In this document: positions 12,746 through 25,194 of the stretch, in pieces | Layout of the letters: each line of letters begins with the position of its first letter | How positions within the stretch are numbered: position 1 is the stretch's first letter | Assembly: GCA_905221605.1 (NCBI GenBank) | Contig: CAJNDS010000108.1 | Coordinates: forward strand, 145,001-209,000 | Direction of reading: 5' to 3' | DNA: 64,000 nucleotides | From: Symbiodinium natans | Lineage: Eukaryota; Sar; Dinophyceae; Suessiales; Symbiodiniaceae | Program-made: the position numbers and the translations under genes | Notes under the pieces: generated by a model | The model's database searches: none | Seen by the model: the letters and a program-made list of their open reading frames with translations, nothing else | What the model was told of the DNA's origin: nothing

Positions 12746-14679
12746 GGGGGCTTACATCAAGAGAAGTGAATGCTGGCCAACAGCGGAGGGCTGGAGGCTG
12801 GCACGTTCCTTGAGGCCCTGGGGTTTCCATCAAGCACCACGCGCGCCAGAGTTGTGCCCTCGGCTTCGCGCGGGCACGGCGAGATATGTCGAGCCGTGCC
12901 CCGACCCTCATCTTTGGCAGCTGCCCCTTCTTGGCCAAAGCTCTGACCGAGGCCATCCAGGTCTTCTTCGAGCGATCGGGCCTTGGCTCTCCTCCTCCCC
13001 TTCCCTCTCCCCTCCCTCTCTCTCGCTTCTTTGTTTCTTCTCTCTCTCTCTCTCTGATTGTGACTCTCATTTTCACTCTCTCCCCCTCCCTCTCCCTTTT
13101 CTGTCTAAATTCTCTGTCTGTCGCCATCTGCGGCCAAGGACAGTGGGAGGCGACGGAGGCATTCCAGGAAGGCTCGACCCCAGGGTGGAGCTCCATACAA
13201 GCTGTGCCTACCGTGGTTTGCAGGCAAAAGAGCACAAAGACCACGAAGGAGGCAGTCGGGGCACAGGGCGGAAGAGGAGGAGAAGGGAAGCGCCAGAGGC
13301 GGACAGCACATGACAGCACCGACTTGGGGCTTGTGATGTCCGGCAGTGCTTGTGAGATGGAGAGGTGCGCAGCCCGACGGGAGAACTTGCAGGAGAGAGA
13401 AATCAAACAGACACTGCATGATAAGATATCAACGGGAGTCCGTGCTGGATTTGTTCAGGACAGCAGCACCAACAGGAGGCATGGAAAGTTTTACCTCGGC
13501 CTCGCTGAGTGTTGTGGGGGCCTGCACTTATCCTATCTTGGCCTTGGCAGCAGGTGCGGCGTCCCACGGTGCTGGGCTTGGAATTTCGATGTAGCACCAT
13601 TTACTGCGGCGTAGCTATGCAGATAGTTCCTTTTGGGGCAGGTGCCGCCCAGCAGCTGGGCCGGTGCTGCGCCGCCTACGCACCGGGCCTCCAAGGCTGT
13701 TAGCCGCTCGGGTGCGCCGCCTGCAGCCTGGCTTGGGGCCTCCCCGCTTGAGAGCCGCTCCCCTGGGTTCTCTGGAAGTTTGCAAGAGACGGGAAGATGG
13801 AAAGAGAAGTCAAGAGTCAAGATCTTTCGGCCACTGAGGCACGGCATGATTGTCCCAGTTCCAGGGCCTACAAAGCCCGATCCCGGCAGCTAAATGCGAT
13901 CCAGACAGCTATTCGGATAGTTCAGGACAGTGCGAAGATGCTGGAGGGGTGAACAAAAGAGCTGGCTGCTGCCACGAACCTCTACGGGTACGGGGCCAAT
14001 GAGCTGTGATGATTTCGTAGACTTTCGTCATAGGTGGACGACTGAGAACTCTGACTGCGGGGAATCATGTTGAATCAAGGATCAGAACACCACATGCCAA
14101 AGTAAGTCACGGGAAATTGCACAGCCCGAATTAGCCTTGCAGGTGCCAGGTACAGCTTGCAAAGCCTTCCCTAGCCGGCCCTAGCCTTCGCTATTGCCTA
14201 CCCATGCCCTTCCAAGCGTAGCGGGGTCATCCAGAACACACAAGTGCCAGTTCCGAGTTTCCGATCACAGCAACATTAGCAACAGCCAAGAGCGCGGAAA
14301 GAAAAGAAACAAGTGCTGGCAAAACTCCATGAGTTGAACAGACTCAGACTAGCTGACTAGCTTGCGCGGGCCATCGCGGCATCCATGGCCCACGATGGCG
14401 GGACGATGAGAAACTCCCGCAAAGCTCATGACGGCATTCGATGAGTGCTCGGACGGGGCGCCGCAGCGCTGCGAGCTGAGTCGGTTCAGACTTGCCTCTG
14501 GGCTAAAGACTCCGAGAATGGTAACGGGTACAAGACTTCGCGGACACATATACTCTTTCAGGCTTCGCCAGCCCGCGATGGAGGCCGCAGAGATTTGACA
14601 TACTCAGCATGTTGCCAGAGGAAATGGGGGGCTGTCTGGCTGTCTGGTTTGAGGCGAAGAGCCATCCAAGGAGTCCAAG
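12746..14679. other. Unassigned stretch with CT-rich tracts
   Basis: Contains a possible exon at about 12890-12960 (+, RAPTLIFGSCPFLAKALTEA, followed by gtcttc) and a coding-like piece at about 13340-13440, separated by a CT-rich tract at 12980-13110. None could be joined into a recognisable protein. Confidence 0.4.
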
Positions 14680-15055
14680 GCACTGCGCACTGTCTTCCAG
14701 CGCAAGACCCCCGAGGACAGCTTCTTCAGTGATGCGCGTGTCTGCCTTTTTCATCCTTCTTTCCTTTGGCGGCACAGGAGATCGCGCAGCGCCGCTCCAT
14801 GCTGGCAGAGCTCGTCCGCCAGACCAGCGAGTTGGAGGAGGGCAGGCCCTCGGCCCTCCTTTCCAGTCCTTTTGTTTGCTCTGCGAGTGCTGCTCTGCAG
14901 GCCCTGGTCAGGGCCCACAGTGGCCCCAGCGCTGGACAGAGGCCCAGATTCGTGCGGGGTGCTGTGGATTTCCTGTCAGTGTACCACAAGAGACGTGTGA
15001 CGATGTGGTTTGCCCGATTCCTTGGAAGGCAGCGACAAGGCCCCGCCCCCTTTGG
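14680..15055 (+). CDS. Exons of an unrecognised coiled-coil protein
   Basis: Exon 14680-14733 encodes ALRTVFQRKTPEDSFFSD. It joins through a 44-bp GC-AG intron (14734-14777) to 14778-14841, a coiled-coil segment (EIAQRRSMLAELVRQTSELE). A further exon from about 14971 (VYHKRRVTMWFARFLGRQ) fits in phase if the donor is at 14842. The direction is the same as the carboxypeptidase gene that starts 330 bp later. It may be an N-terminal part of that gene or a separate gene; I cannot tell which. No family was recognised. Confidence 0.5.
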
Positions 15056-15381
15056 CGCGACGAGTCACTGCTGACGGGCCGTTCGGACCCCCAGAAGATG
15101 TCACAGGATCCCTGTATTGAGCATGCACCTCACCCCCTTGAACAAGCAACCGGATGCGTGTGTTGAGGTAGCGGGGAGGGGCGTTTTTCTGTTCACACTA
15201 CTAGTGTCACGACTATAGGAGGCGGGGTTGACATCTCAGCACGTCGAATTGTGACATTGCACAATGTACGTAACTCAACAAGGGCATGTGGGAAACGTAA
15301 TATGTGAACTTTGTTGGCGCAGCAGGGTCAGCAAGTTCACAAGACGAGGCCAACTAAAAGCGACACTAACTCCAACTCGAG

Positions 15382-18300
15382 GTTGCGCTTCGCTTCGCAC
15401 TTCGAGTGCGGGAACCTGCTCACTGCAAAGCTGGTCTTAAGTGCACCTTCGAAGAGCCCGGCACTCAGGCGAAAACAAGTGTAAGAAGTGAGCAGGACAG
15501 CGGGATGCAGGTATCCTTCATCAACCAAAAGTAATTGAAATCCGTGAAGACGCAGTGTCAGTGAATGACCTGTCACGTTTTCTGCATCTGCGCCTCAGAA
15601 AGTATAAGGCGCGCTTTGATTCGCGCGTGCAAGGTGGCCTTCTACCAGGAGCGGCGCCTCAGGGCCCGGACCTAGAGCCGCTGCCTGAGGAGAGGAAAAG
15701 ACGAGAATTCAATCGAATGATCTTTTGGTCGAACGTCGAGTTTAGTTTAGTTTAGTGTGGTTTAGTTTAGCTGAGTTTGCTGGGCTTGATGATGAAGGGG
15801 CTTTATTGCTTGACGCTTCTGCGTCTACGGTCCTGTGGCACGCTCTCTTCGAGGTACGAGCTGATGGTGGATGCAGACACCCAGAGCGCCCAAGGGCACA
15901 CGCAGTGGTTCTACTTCTCCGTCAGGACTCAGCTTGCAACAGCTGCCGGAGTAGACTGGGCACGGATTGCCAGCCCGCCACGGAACACACTTTCCGATCT
16001 TTCGGGATATCCTTGCAGTATGTTCAGCTATGTTCAGCTCTTATCATCCCTGTGTATCCCGGGTCTTCTTCATGCTTCATCTTGTTTTCCCACACTCGTG
16101 ACCATGGATCGTGTGGATCAATGTGCCGGCTTATGAGGCGAAGACTAGCCTCGCTCCTCCTCCGTTTGCCTTCCTGCGCATTCTTATTACCAGCGCTGCC
16201 TGCGGGGCGAAAGTGCGTGCACAGCCGTACCGGTAAGAGTGCTTTGCGCATACCAGTGTTGAGCAAGAACAGCTGGTCGATGGCAAAATGCGATCGTGAT
16301 ATGTTGCCCTTTATGCTGCATCTTTTGGGAGTGATTTGCACCCAACGTTCTCACTGGCGAGGAACGGTGGCTGGTGTGGGACCGTCCAGTTTCGCATCGT
16401 GAACCTTCGCAAAAAGAAGTCCTTGTACCAGCAGGCGAGGGGCCAAGAATGTGTGCATACCCACACTGTCAAGGACACCCAGTGCGCTCGAAAGCTGAAT
16501 CCCCAGCTCCCTGTCACTTAAAGCCTGGTTAAGTTTGAAAGAGCAGAAGTTTCCGCATCCGAGATGAAGTATATCTTTGTTTGTGTGTCTCTATGCATTT
16601 GTTGATGCATTGGTGTATTTAGCGTAGCAACTTACCGGACATGTAACAACAAGGAAAATGCTCTGCTAAAGTCAGCCGTTCGCAGCTATCAAGGCTTGGG
16701 GGACGTGGCTGCGCAGGGGATGCAGTTGTGCTCGTCAGGGTTTCCAGCCTTTCGTGTTCTCCGCGCGGAAGAAGCACCGTGGTTGGGAGCCCTTTGTGTG
16801 CCAGGCGGTCTCACAGAACTTTATGTCAGATGTACTGGGATGTTCCCCCTTCACTAACAGTCCTTAATTAATAGGGATAAGGACTATTAGTGTAAGTGGG
16901 AAGATCCCAAGAGATGTAGGGACTGCGGCCGGCACCCTACACACTTCTGGAGGGAGTCAGCTATTCCCCGAGCGCCAAGAGAGGGGACAAGCCGGGGCCC
17001 CGCACGACTCGCCGACAACTCCGGGCAGACGTAGGGTTTATTCTTGCTGCTGATTTTCAGGGGTATAAGAAGGGACCCCGGAAGAGAACCTGAATCTCAT
17101 TCTCCTATTATATATATATACACCTTATATAGTCCCTATATACCTAAGTAGCACCTATGCTCGTCAGGGAAGGGCTTCGTGGCGTCGTGGACTCGGTCCT
17201 CGCTGGTGTTGCAGTGCTTGGGCTGCAGCTCGACGCAGCGCACTCCTGTACCCAGGATTTTCACACACTGCAATGGTCCTATCGCCCGCAACTCAATTGA
17301 CGGGGCTTTGTGATCTTTTGCATACTTTGGCAGGACAGCTGGCAGCAGCACATCGCAGCACGTGGTGCAATAGTAGAGCTATTCCTGGCATTCAAAGGAA
17401 ACAGCAAGAAGTACATAATTCCTTATTGCAAACGTGCATTCGCAGGGTTCGCACCTTAGTCCGCTTTAGCCTAAGGCGCAGTGAGCGCGTGTCGAAGAAA
17501 CCGTAGAAAGGCCCGAGGCTGCCATATGGTTTTCAGAAAGGCTTTGCAAGAGGAGTTTTGAAACGCTTTGATGATGCCAGTTCACGCACGATGGCGTGAC
17601 TTAAGTCACTCCATGTCAAGCTGCTGCCTTTACTCGCCCCAAGGATGAGATGTAAGGGGTCTGTGCCGCAGCTCCAAGCTCGAATGCAACATACCTTCGC
17701 ACCTGTGGGGGCGCACCCGAAAAGGCAATGGATGACGTCACAGTCTTGAAAAGGGTGAGGTAAGAGGGTGCGCATGGTTTTGGAGCCGGAGGCTGAAGAC
17801 TGTCAGAAACGTGCCGAAGACAGAAAGCAAGCATGCGCTTATTGAAACATCTGAAGGGCCTCCAACGTGTTGCTACATATAATAAAGCTGGTGCGTATTT
17901 CATGTTTCATGGCACTGTACACAACAACCACCAGATGACGGAGCAGGGCCTCGAAATGTGAAAAAAAGGCAGCAGGAGGTTCGCGGAGGCACCGGCATGG
18001 CAATTCATCGCATTCAAAGCAGTCGCCCTTGTTCTGCGCCTCACGACGCCTGCTGCCTTGTTCTTACATCCTGACGGTTGGAACTTGCAGCGTCTTTGAG
18101 ACAGGGCCACCGGTGGCTCCTATAAGGCAGTAGAGCCCTCTGTACAAACTCTATGCAAAGTGTCGTTTGATGATGGACACGTGCTGAGGGAAGAGGCCCA
18201 TAAGTGCAAAGAACCGCGAATCGAGGCATCGAGCGCAAGGAGGATGAACTCTTCTTCGCGGCCTACCCACCCTACACCTACAGTCCGGGAGCCTGATACA

Positions 18301-21300
18301 TTGGGACGTTCCCTGTTATACTGACAGTCCTCAATGGGGATTATAGTACCCCTCATTACAATCCCCATTAAGGACTGCTAGCATAAGGGGGAACATCCCA
18401 ACTTTTACAAACAAACAAGCCACTTTGTGTTGAGGCTGCCAAGCTAAGGCATGATGCAGAGTTTCCTGTCTTGTCTTGAGCAAGAGCCCGCTGCCAGGCT
18501 GAGAGGGATGTCTGATCTGAAGTGGGAAGTGTGGGACAAATTTCCCAAAGTTGTCATTGGACCATATTGGGCCTTCATGTTCTGCATGTTCTTCCTGTGA
18601 GCCCATGAACCCGGAAGAGGGCGCACTTTGTGCGCGCTGAGCTCTGTCACTCCATCGGCCAGCTCCCTGTGCCGCTGCTGGCCATCAGCCAGGCGGAGGG
18701 TTGTTTTCGGCACAGACAAGACAACGAGTGAATAACTACCATATGCTGAGAATTTTCTGCTGAGTACCACGTGCATCTACTTGGAATTTGGAGGGCCTGC
18801 GGACGGAGGAGGCGGAGGGCGATGACGAGCAGCAGCCTTGCGCAGGCGCCTCGAACGGCTTGGAATTGGATTTTCATGTTGCCGAGGTCCAAGGCCAAAG
18901 CCAAGCCTCCGCCTCAAAGAGCCCATGAGAGATGACGCGCAGCATGCGTGGAATGCGTACAATCGGCATCTCGCGAATCAGGGAGGTTCCACATGTGTGT
19001 GCGAGTGTGAGTGTGTGTGTGTGCATGTGACAGACAGGTACGCCATCGTAATCACTGCACGCCAACATCCAGGAGAGGTGGTCGGGTCGGCGACCTGAAG
19101 AAAGGAAGACGTGTACACAGTGACGCACATGTTGGAGCACTGTGAGCTCTATCTGAGCAAGGCTTGACGTTCGTCTTCGTGTGTTCGTTTTGCATCGCTT
19201 CTTCACGGCTTAGGTCGTGGGCCGTGCAAGGCCTTCTGCGCTTCTTGCTGGGGCCTACGCCCGCAGCACGGTGCCTGCGCCCGGTGCCCAGCGAACATGC
19301 CTTCCTGTCGACCTTGGACCTGTCACAGCCATCGCAAACCTGACCGACCCGCCCATCCATAATCATGCAGAAGTACCCACGCGCTCGTCGCCTGGCGTCC
19401 TTGTCCCGCGGCGTCCCATGCCAGAGCCCATACCCGCTGTGTCAAGTTTGGCACAGCTGGTTGGAAGACAAAGACTGGGCGTCGACGACCTTGGCTGTCA
19501 AGCAAAATGCTGCAGCAACATGCCGTTTTTGGGTCAACTCCCAAAGCTTGGCCCGACATGGCATCATGCGACATTCGCAAAGTGTGCCCGAGCCTTCTTT
19601 TTCGTCCGTTCGCGCGGCTTCAGCAGAAAGTCACCGGTATGGTCGATCTCATCTCCTGCTCGGGCTCCCGTCCTCGCTTCCAAACTGTACGGCATCCTCA
19701 GCTTCCTCGTGCTTGGTGTATACGGGTGGGGGCTTGTGGGCTGAGTGCCGTCGAATCTCATCAGTGCGAACGTGAACCCGTGGTGAAGGAGCAGCTTCGA
19801 ACATGCGCTTGGAGACCATCCAAGCTGTGCTGAGGAGTTCTAAGCCAGACAACTCCAATTGTTCCCTGCTCTTGCCGAGCCGGCGTTTCGTGGCTGCTCG
19901 CGACCCAGCTGAGGGAGGTTTGAGGGAAAGGGCCTGGGGGGGGGGGGGGGTTCCATTTGCCCGCAGGGTGCAATTCCTTTGTGGCCACTGTGGATGCCTC
20001 GGTCTGTGGGTGCTTAACCCGGGAAACCACAAAATTGCTCAGTTGGAGCAGTTTCCCCAGCGGAGAGGGGGGGGGGGGCGTGTGGTGTATAGACAGCGTG
20101 ACGGCACTGATGCCTTGGCTCGAGGCCGCTCTGATTCCTTGAGCGCCGTGCCAACCTCAAACACATCGGGCTTTTCTCCCTCCAGTCCTGGTCCTTGAGT
20201 GTGTTCTTTCGATCGAGAGCAACTGGTCTGACTTCATTAGCTGTGTGGACTGGAGTTACCAGTGGTGGCGTCGGAACGGCTTCGGTTGCTCACATCCGGA
20301 TTCATGAGCACTGGAACTTGCTTTGGATTGCCGTGGCGGCAGTGCTTAACTTGTTGGGAGTTTTGTGGAGTGCAATCGTTCCGGTGCTCATCCCGGGGCT
20401 GTCCCGGGAAGAGGGCAGGGCAAACCTGTACGCTTCCCAAGCACTTCCTACTGGTAGGTTTGTGCCCGTGTTGCAGCAAGGACCATTCCTTTACGAGGGT
20501 GCAAACGGAAAACGAGGAGGTGAGCTCACCGGTAAGTGCCCGCCTAGTATGTAGCCATCCTTACAAGCCTTTGCTTCCATCAAGGTTTGAGACAGCCAAA
20601 GGGACGGTCCCGGAGTGCGTGGCCGGTGCCCGCCAAACCCTCTAACGTTGCCGTCCTGCCTCCGTCTCGGGATCGCGCGCGCGCGCGCGCGCGCGCGCGC
20701 GGGGTAGACGGTGCTCCCACTCACATACTCGCAAAGGGAAGCCTGTAGAAGCCCAAACCTGCGTCTGCGATAAATGCATCAAGAACTCATCTTGTAGACG
20801 TATACTATAATTATAAGAGCTCCCAGAGCAAAGGCAGGAAGTGGAGAGCAGGGCAGGGCACGCCAGAGTCTTGCTGTGAACTGCGAGGTGAGGTCTATCT
20901 CTTTCATGCCGGGGCCTTGTGCACGACTGACACTATCCGATGTGCAGGGTGCGGTCCAGCGATGTCGGTGTTTTCACCACGAATTGTGGCTAGCAAGAGT
21001 CCACGACTTTTCTCTGCAATTCTGCGCTGGCACACCTGACCCTCGCCAGTCCATCACATGCATGCGTTGCTCACTTCATCTCACGTCTTTTTTTGGAAGC
21101 GTTTAGGTCGTTCCCATGGTCAATGTGGACGGCGTGGTGCACGGAAACTCTCGCTGCACACTTGCTGGGGTCGATCCCAACAGAGTTTGGCTGCAAGCTC
21201 AGGAGGGAAGTTCTTCGAAGGAGGGCCAAGTCACATAAGTCACAACAAATCGCGGGATGTCAGATCTGAGGCACGATCCGAATCCAATCCTGCACCCTGT

Positions 21301-22789
21301 GATCTTCGCCCTGAAGAATCATCTGCGCAGTCTCTCCCAGGCACCTTGGCCCAGGGCAGGCAGTGCTGAGTTTTCTTTGAACTCATGAGCAGATTTCCAA
21401 GATCTGAGCTTTCAGGGGCTGCAGCCGGCGGCTACACACCACGTAGGCTGGAAGCATTCCTGCTTTAGAGCCGGTGCCGTGCGTGGAGCACACCGCAAGG
21501 GGGTGGAAGCTCTTCGTCTTCAGTGCGGGGTCTCGAGATGTTCCTGGACCTTCATGGCCACTCTGCCAAGTCCGTCGCCTAGATCAACGTTCCAAGAGTA
21601 TGGTTGTGAGATTTTTGAGCGCATGTGTTGAGGAAAAGGTGAATTACTGGTGAACTGGTGGGAGAAAACAAAAGGTGTAAAACAGTGGCGCGCGGCGCGC
21701 TCTGAGGTTTGGCTGCTTCTTCTACGGGTCAAACCCGACGGCCGCAAGCTGAATACCCTCCACACGCCACATGCATATACATATGTATATGTATTTATGT
21801 ATGTATGTATGTATGTATGTATGTATGTATAGTGAATGCCACATGCTCTGACGGAGCTGTGTTGTTTTCTGCTGGACAAGGCGCACATATCCAACGCAGT
21901 CTTTCCGAAGATGTGCTCTTCGATCTCTACGGACCTTAGCTTTGAGCGATCGCCCCGACACCGAGAGAGGAGAGAACAGTTCCAGACGTGCTTTTGGGCC
22001 ATACCGGCCCACCTAACGAAATGTTACTTGCATCTTGCCCAGGCAATGCCACTGGCGGTGCACGCGCTCCCACCGAAAGACGGCGCGCCGGAGCCCCAAA
22101 AGGGGGGGGGGCTTGGCTGGCGAACCCTGCCTCGACCTAGCAGCCACATGCCCACAGCCATCCACAGCCTGTAACCTAGCCGGCCCACGTTGAGGTAGTG
22201 AATTGTCAAGCTGTCTTTTGATAGTCCAACTCCGACACCTTCGACAGCAGCAACTGTGACGACCACACGAGCTCCATGCACCTAATTGCAATCAAATGGC
22301 AGCAAAAGGAGAGCGCGAGTACGAGAAAAATCGCTCGAGTTGAAAACCCAAGTCCCGGTTCAGGGGGGGACCCTTGTACGCCTTGCGTAGCCTGCAGAGC
22401 CTCAAATTAAAGAGCTCATGAGGCTCACGGTCACATGTGGATCCCCGAAGCACACATCTGCCATATTGCAATCACATGCATTCACATATCCCTGCGCGTC
22501 CTCTCCAAGGCCTACCCCGATGGCATACGCCAAATGTGAAGCATGCGAGAGGACCGCGTCAAAAAGCCCACGTCCTTGCTGAGGCTACGTGGTCTACAAG
22601 CAGTTCGGGGTCAAGTACACCTACACCATCGAGGTCATGCGAGTGGTTTGCGAGTTTGTTCGCGCCATTTGCCACTCACGCGAAAAATATGTAAAAACAA
22701 TATATATATATATATGTATGTATGTGTATGTATATGTATATGTATATGTATATGTCATGTATATGTATATGTATATGTACATGTACATG

Positions 22790-22823
<34 letters not shown>

Positions 22824-23089
22824 CTTATATATATATATATACTTATATATATATATATGAAGACTCACCAACCCGTCTCCTGTGCTGCGCAGTGCTCGTT
22901 CTTCGCGCCGGTGGACACAGGCACCCCCCTTCGCCAATTCCCGAAGCTACTGAGAAGCTACAATATCACAAATATCACAGCCTTCTGCCGTTAGGCACTG
23001 AGGGCTCGGAGGGCTACTTCACACCATCCAGGGTCGAGTTCGCCGCAGCCCTGGAGACATCTTCGGAAAGCAGCGGCTTGTCAACTTGA
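15382..23089 (+). CDS. Cytosolic carboxypeptidase, M14 family (AGBL/CCP type)
   Basis: Exons in order. CCP N-domain: 15382-15433 ([15 protein letters not shown]), 15854-15925 ([17 protein letters not shown]), 16362-16434 ([15 protein letters not shown]), about 18226-18288 ([11 protein letters not shown]), 18642-18692 ([11 protein letters not shown]). Catalytic domain: 19038-19085 ([12 protein letters not shown], zinc ligands His and Glu), 19214-19283 ([12 protein letters not shown]), 21107-21189 ([17 protein letters not shown], substrate-binding Asn-Arg), 21271-21340 ([14 protein letters not shown]), 21538-21564 (FLDLHGHS, third zinc ligand), 21881-21989, 22584-22633 ([10 protein letters not shown], catalytic Glu), 22893-22920, and 22995 to a stop at 23087-23089 (or an earlier donor). 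CCP enzymes remove C-terminal or side-chain glutamates from tubulin. The catalytic set is complete, so activity is likely. Missing links: one exon between 15433 and 15854, part of the N-domain between 16434 and 18226, and small pieces before 19038 and 21107. Introns are mainly GC-AG; one is GA-AG (15926-16361). Confidence 0.9.
16835..16911. mobile_element. 77-bp hairpin mini-element with 7-bp target duplication
   Basis: A near-perfect inverted repeat: the left arm begins CTGGGATGTTCCC and continues through ACTAACAGTCCTTA; the right arm is its complement, ending GGGAAGATCCCAAG. It is flanked on both sides by AGATGTA (16828-16834 and 16912-16918), as expected of a target-site duplication. It lies in a long carboxypeptidase intron. 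It is too short to code and behaves like a MITE or fold-back element. Confidence 0.75.
18301..18401. mobile_element. Diverged 101-bp relative of the hairpin mini-element
   Basis: The ends TTGGGACGTTCCC and GGGAACATCCCAA and the internal AGTCCT..AGGACT arms match the element at 16835, with a longer centre (arms ATGGGGATT / AATCCCCAT). No clear target duplication remains. It sits just after the [11 protein letters not shown] exon of the carboxypeptidase gene. Confidence 0.7.
20674..20701. repeat. (CG)14 run
   Basis: An uninterrupted alternating CG tract of about 28 bp in the 1.8-kb carboxypeptidase intron. Such tracts can adopt Z-DNA. The neighbouring ORF at 20195-20420 has one hydrophobic segment but no supported splice frame. 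Confidence 0.95.
21777..21831. repeat. (TATG)n microsatellite
   Basis: TATG repeats preceded by ACATATGTATATG variants, within the intron upstream of the 21881 carboxypeptidase exon. Confidence 0.95.
22699..22859. repeat. TA/TATG compound microsatellite in a carboxypeptidase intron
   Basis: Alternating TA, TATG and TACATG repeats fill most of the GT-AG intron 22634-22892, immediately after the exon carrying the catalytic Glu. Confidence 0.95.
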
Positions 23090-23723
23090 GGAGTTTTTGT
23101 GCTTTGTGATGGAAGAGAGCTCTTCTTCCAAGATCGGCTGCGCGGTTGGCTGCGGCTTGGCCCTCTTTTTCAACGTGGACCTCTGCGCTGTTGCCAAAGC
23201 CTGTCGGGGTCCTGCGGATGGAAAGAGGGTGCTGCCAAGTGTGCAGATGTTGTCTTCCACGAAGAGTCCGTGCTTTGAGCTGAAAGAAGAACAGTCGGGG
23301 TAGCTGCCATTTTGCACACGGTGAGCCACTCAGGCCCTCGGGAGCGACATCCCCTCGCTTTGGACGCCTTGGGCAGCGAGGTTCAGGAGGAGGCTCAACT
23401 TGCAGCAGGCACCACTTGCATCCACTTGCCCTCTCTTGACCTCGCTTGCAAAGAAGCTGTGAGAGAACGGAGCGTGATTCTGAAGAGAGAGGCATGCAGC
23501 GAGATGCTCTTGAAAGGCCCGCGACCTCGACCTCCTCTCGCTCCGGGAAGTCCAGGGGAACGGGAGCTTCAAGAGGCACGTGAGGGATGCGCCCTGAGAA
23601 GAGCGCGGCACTTCAGCCGAATCATGCACGGTTAATCGCCAGCTCGTCCACTTGGCACCTGGGCCTTTGGGAGGTCTGCCCCTGCGAGGGCCTTTTGCTG
23701 GACCTCTCTTGCCCACGCGCCAG

Positions 23724-25183
23724 GGCCTTGCGGGGGACAGCACCACAGAACATGGCCCGGAGATGCTTGCAGATGCTGGCAGCGGTCAGCACGCTATTGT
23801 GCACCCAGGTGCTCACCGCCAGGCCTTGGTTTCAGACAGAGGCCCGCCCAAGTGTTGTAAGAAAGTTGAGGATGATCATGTCCATCTTGGGTCAGAACTT
23901 GCCGAGCCAATTCTTGCGTATGACAGGTCTTGGATTCCATCACAGCGGGCGACGTGTTGGAAAGAGCCGTCCTCGGTCTTGAAAGGGTTCAAAACTCTGT
24001 GGGAATGTCTCGTGCTTGGCGCTGGTTGGTCGGGACATGGCACGTGTTGCACAGGTTTGCTGGCAACCTACGGCGAAGTGGTGCCTGACCTGGCACGGCT
24101 GACGCGTGGTGACGGCAGTGATGACGGAGGTTTGCCTCCGCTTCATTCGCATCCTGTCATTGATCTTCTCTCTTTTCTTTTCCACGACGCAAAATACTCT
24201 AGCCGTGCCCGTAGGCTGTTGGACTTCACAAGCTCATGGTCTCGATACCAAGAACAGAAACTTTGTGTTGGGATGGGCTTGCCAAGACTCTGGTACATGC
24301 TCTGCACGACGAGATGTGAAGTGGAAGAAGATAAATGAGATGATACTGTAGGTGAATATGGCCGTCTTTGGCGATGGTAATGATGATGGTGGTGACGGTG
24401 ATGATGGTGATGGCTCACAGTGTCTTCAGCAAGGAATACAAGAAATGCATTTTGCGCATGTGTGTGTGTGCGTGTGCAAGCAAGAGGAGGAGACGACAGG
24501 GCTGGTGGTTGAAAAGTGGGGATTCGTCAAGCGGGGAACTCCGGGGGGGGGGGGGGGGGGCGGGGGGGGGGGGGGGGGGGGGGGGTTTTTTTTGGTTTTA
24601 TTTTTGGGCCGTTGCTCGTGACCCGCCTCAATGACGGCCATGTTCTATACACCTTGTCTCGGCGGAATTGACTAAGTCCCTCAAGGTTTTTGTACGGAAA
24701 GATATTGTTTCACATGTTCAACTTAGCAACGGTCGTCTTTCACCAGCACCTTTCCGCTACCTCCAACCCTCGTGCGTGTACAGGGGACAGCGACGGGGAC
24801 GATGCGGATGAAGAGGAACGTGTACGACCCAAGGTGCCATGTGAGATGATTAGGCGAACAGGGGAAAATGAACCAAATTTTGCCCCCACAAAAAGGAAGC
24901 TGGAGCTGGAGCCGGATCCGGTGGGTCCGTGACTTCTCCGAGCTCTGGAGCCAGATGCCCAGCACTTGCCCAGCAAATGGTATCTGTCTGTTCTCTGAAG
25001 TTCTGCACCTTTCAAGTCTCCTGCTTCTACCCTAAACCCTAAACCCCAAACCGAACCCTAAACCCTAAACCCCAAACCCTACTTCCCTTGCAAGCTCTTA
25101 AGGCCCGGCGCAAGGGGCCCTCCAAGGATGCGGCGCAGGCCGCTGCCCTTGAAGATGAATCCTCCTTCTCCCTCATAAGCTGA
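23724..25183 (+). CDS. Acidic/basic protein with nuclear-type signal, C-terminal exons
   Basis: Exon 23724-23926 encodes a hydrophilic segment (DSTTEHGPEMLADAG..CCKKVEDDHVHLG). Exon 24055-24129 (LATYGEVVPDLARLTRGDG) joins in phase to 24784-24920, which is very acidic (DSDGDDADEEER) and then basic (PTKRKLELEPDP). This joins through a GT-AG intron to the last exon 25103-25183 (ARRKGPSKDAAQAAALEDE) with TGA at 25181-25183. KRK and RRK clusters suggest a nuclear localisation signal. The first exon does not join directly in phase to the second, so an exon is missing or they belong to different genes. The last exon is bracketed by telomere-type arrays. Family not recognised. Confidence 0.55.
24543..24586. 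repeat. Poly-G tract
   Basis: About 44 bases of almost pure G with one C, in the intron 24130-24783. A GATGGT-type repeat lies just upstream (24370-24415). A run of this length could form G-quadruplex structure and could also be a sequencing or assembly weak point. Confidence 0.9.
25030..25080. repeat. Interstitial telomere-type array, CCCTAAA orientation
   Basis: About seven slightly degenerate CCCTAAA units in the intron directly upstream of the last exon of the acidic/basic protein gene. Confidence 0.95.
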
Positions 25184-25194
25184 TAGAAAGGCCC

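Noticed and set aside
19217-19833. Overlapping ORFs of 175, 136 and 108 codons
   Set aside because: The first 70 bases are the carboxypeptidase exon in another frame. The rest lies in its intron and no frame has a domain or consistent borders.
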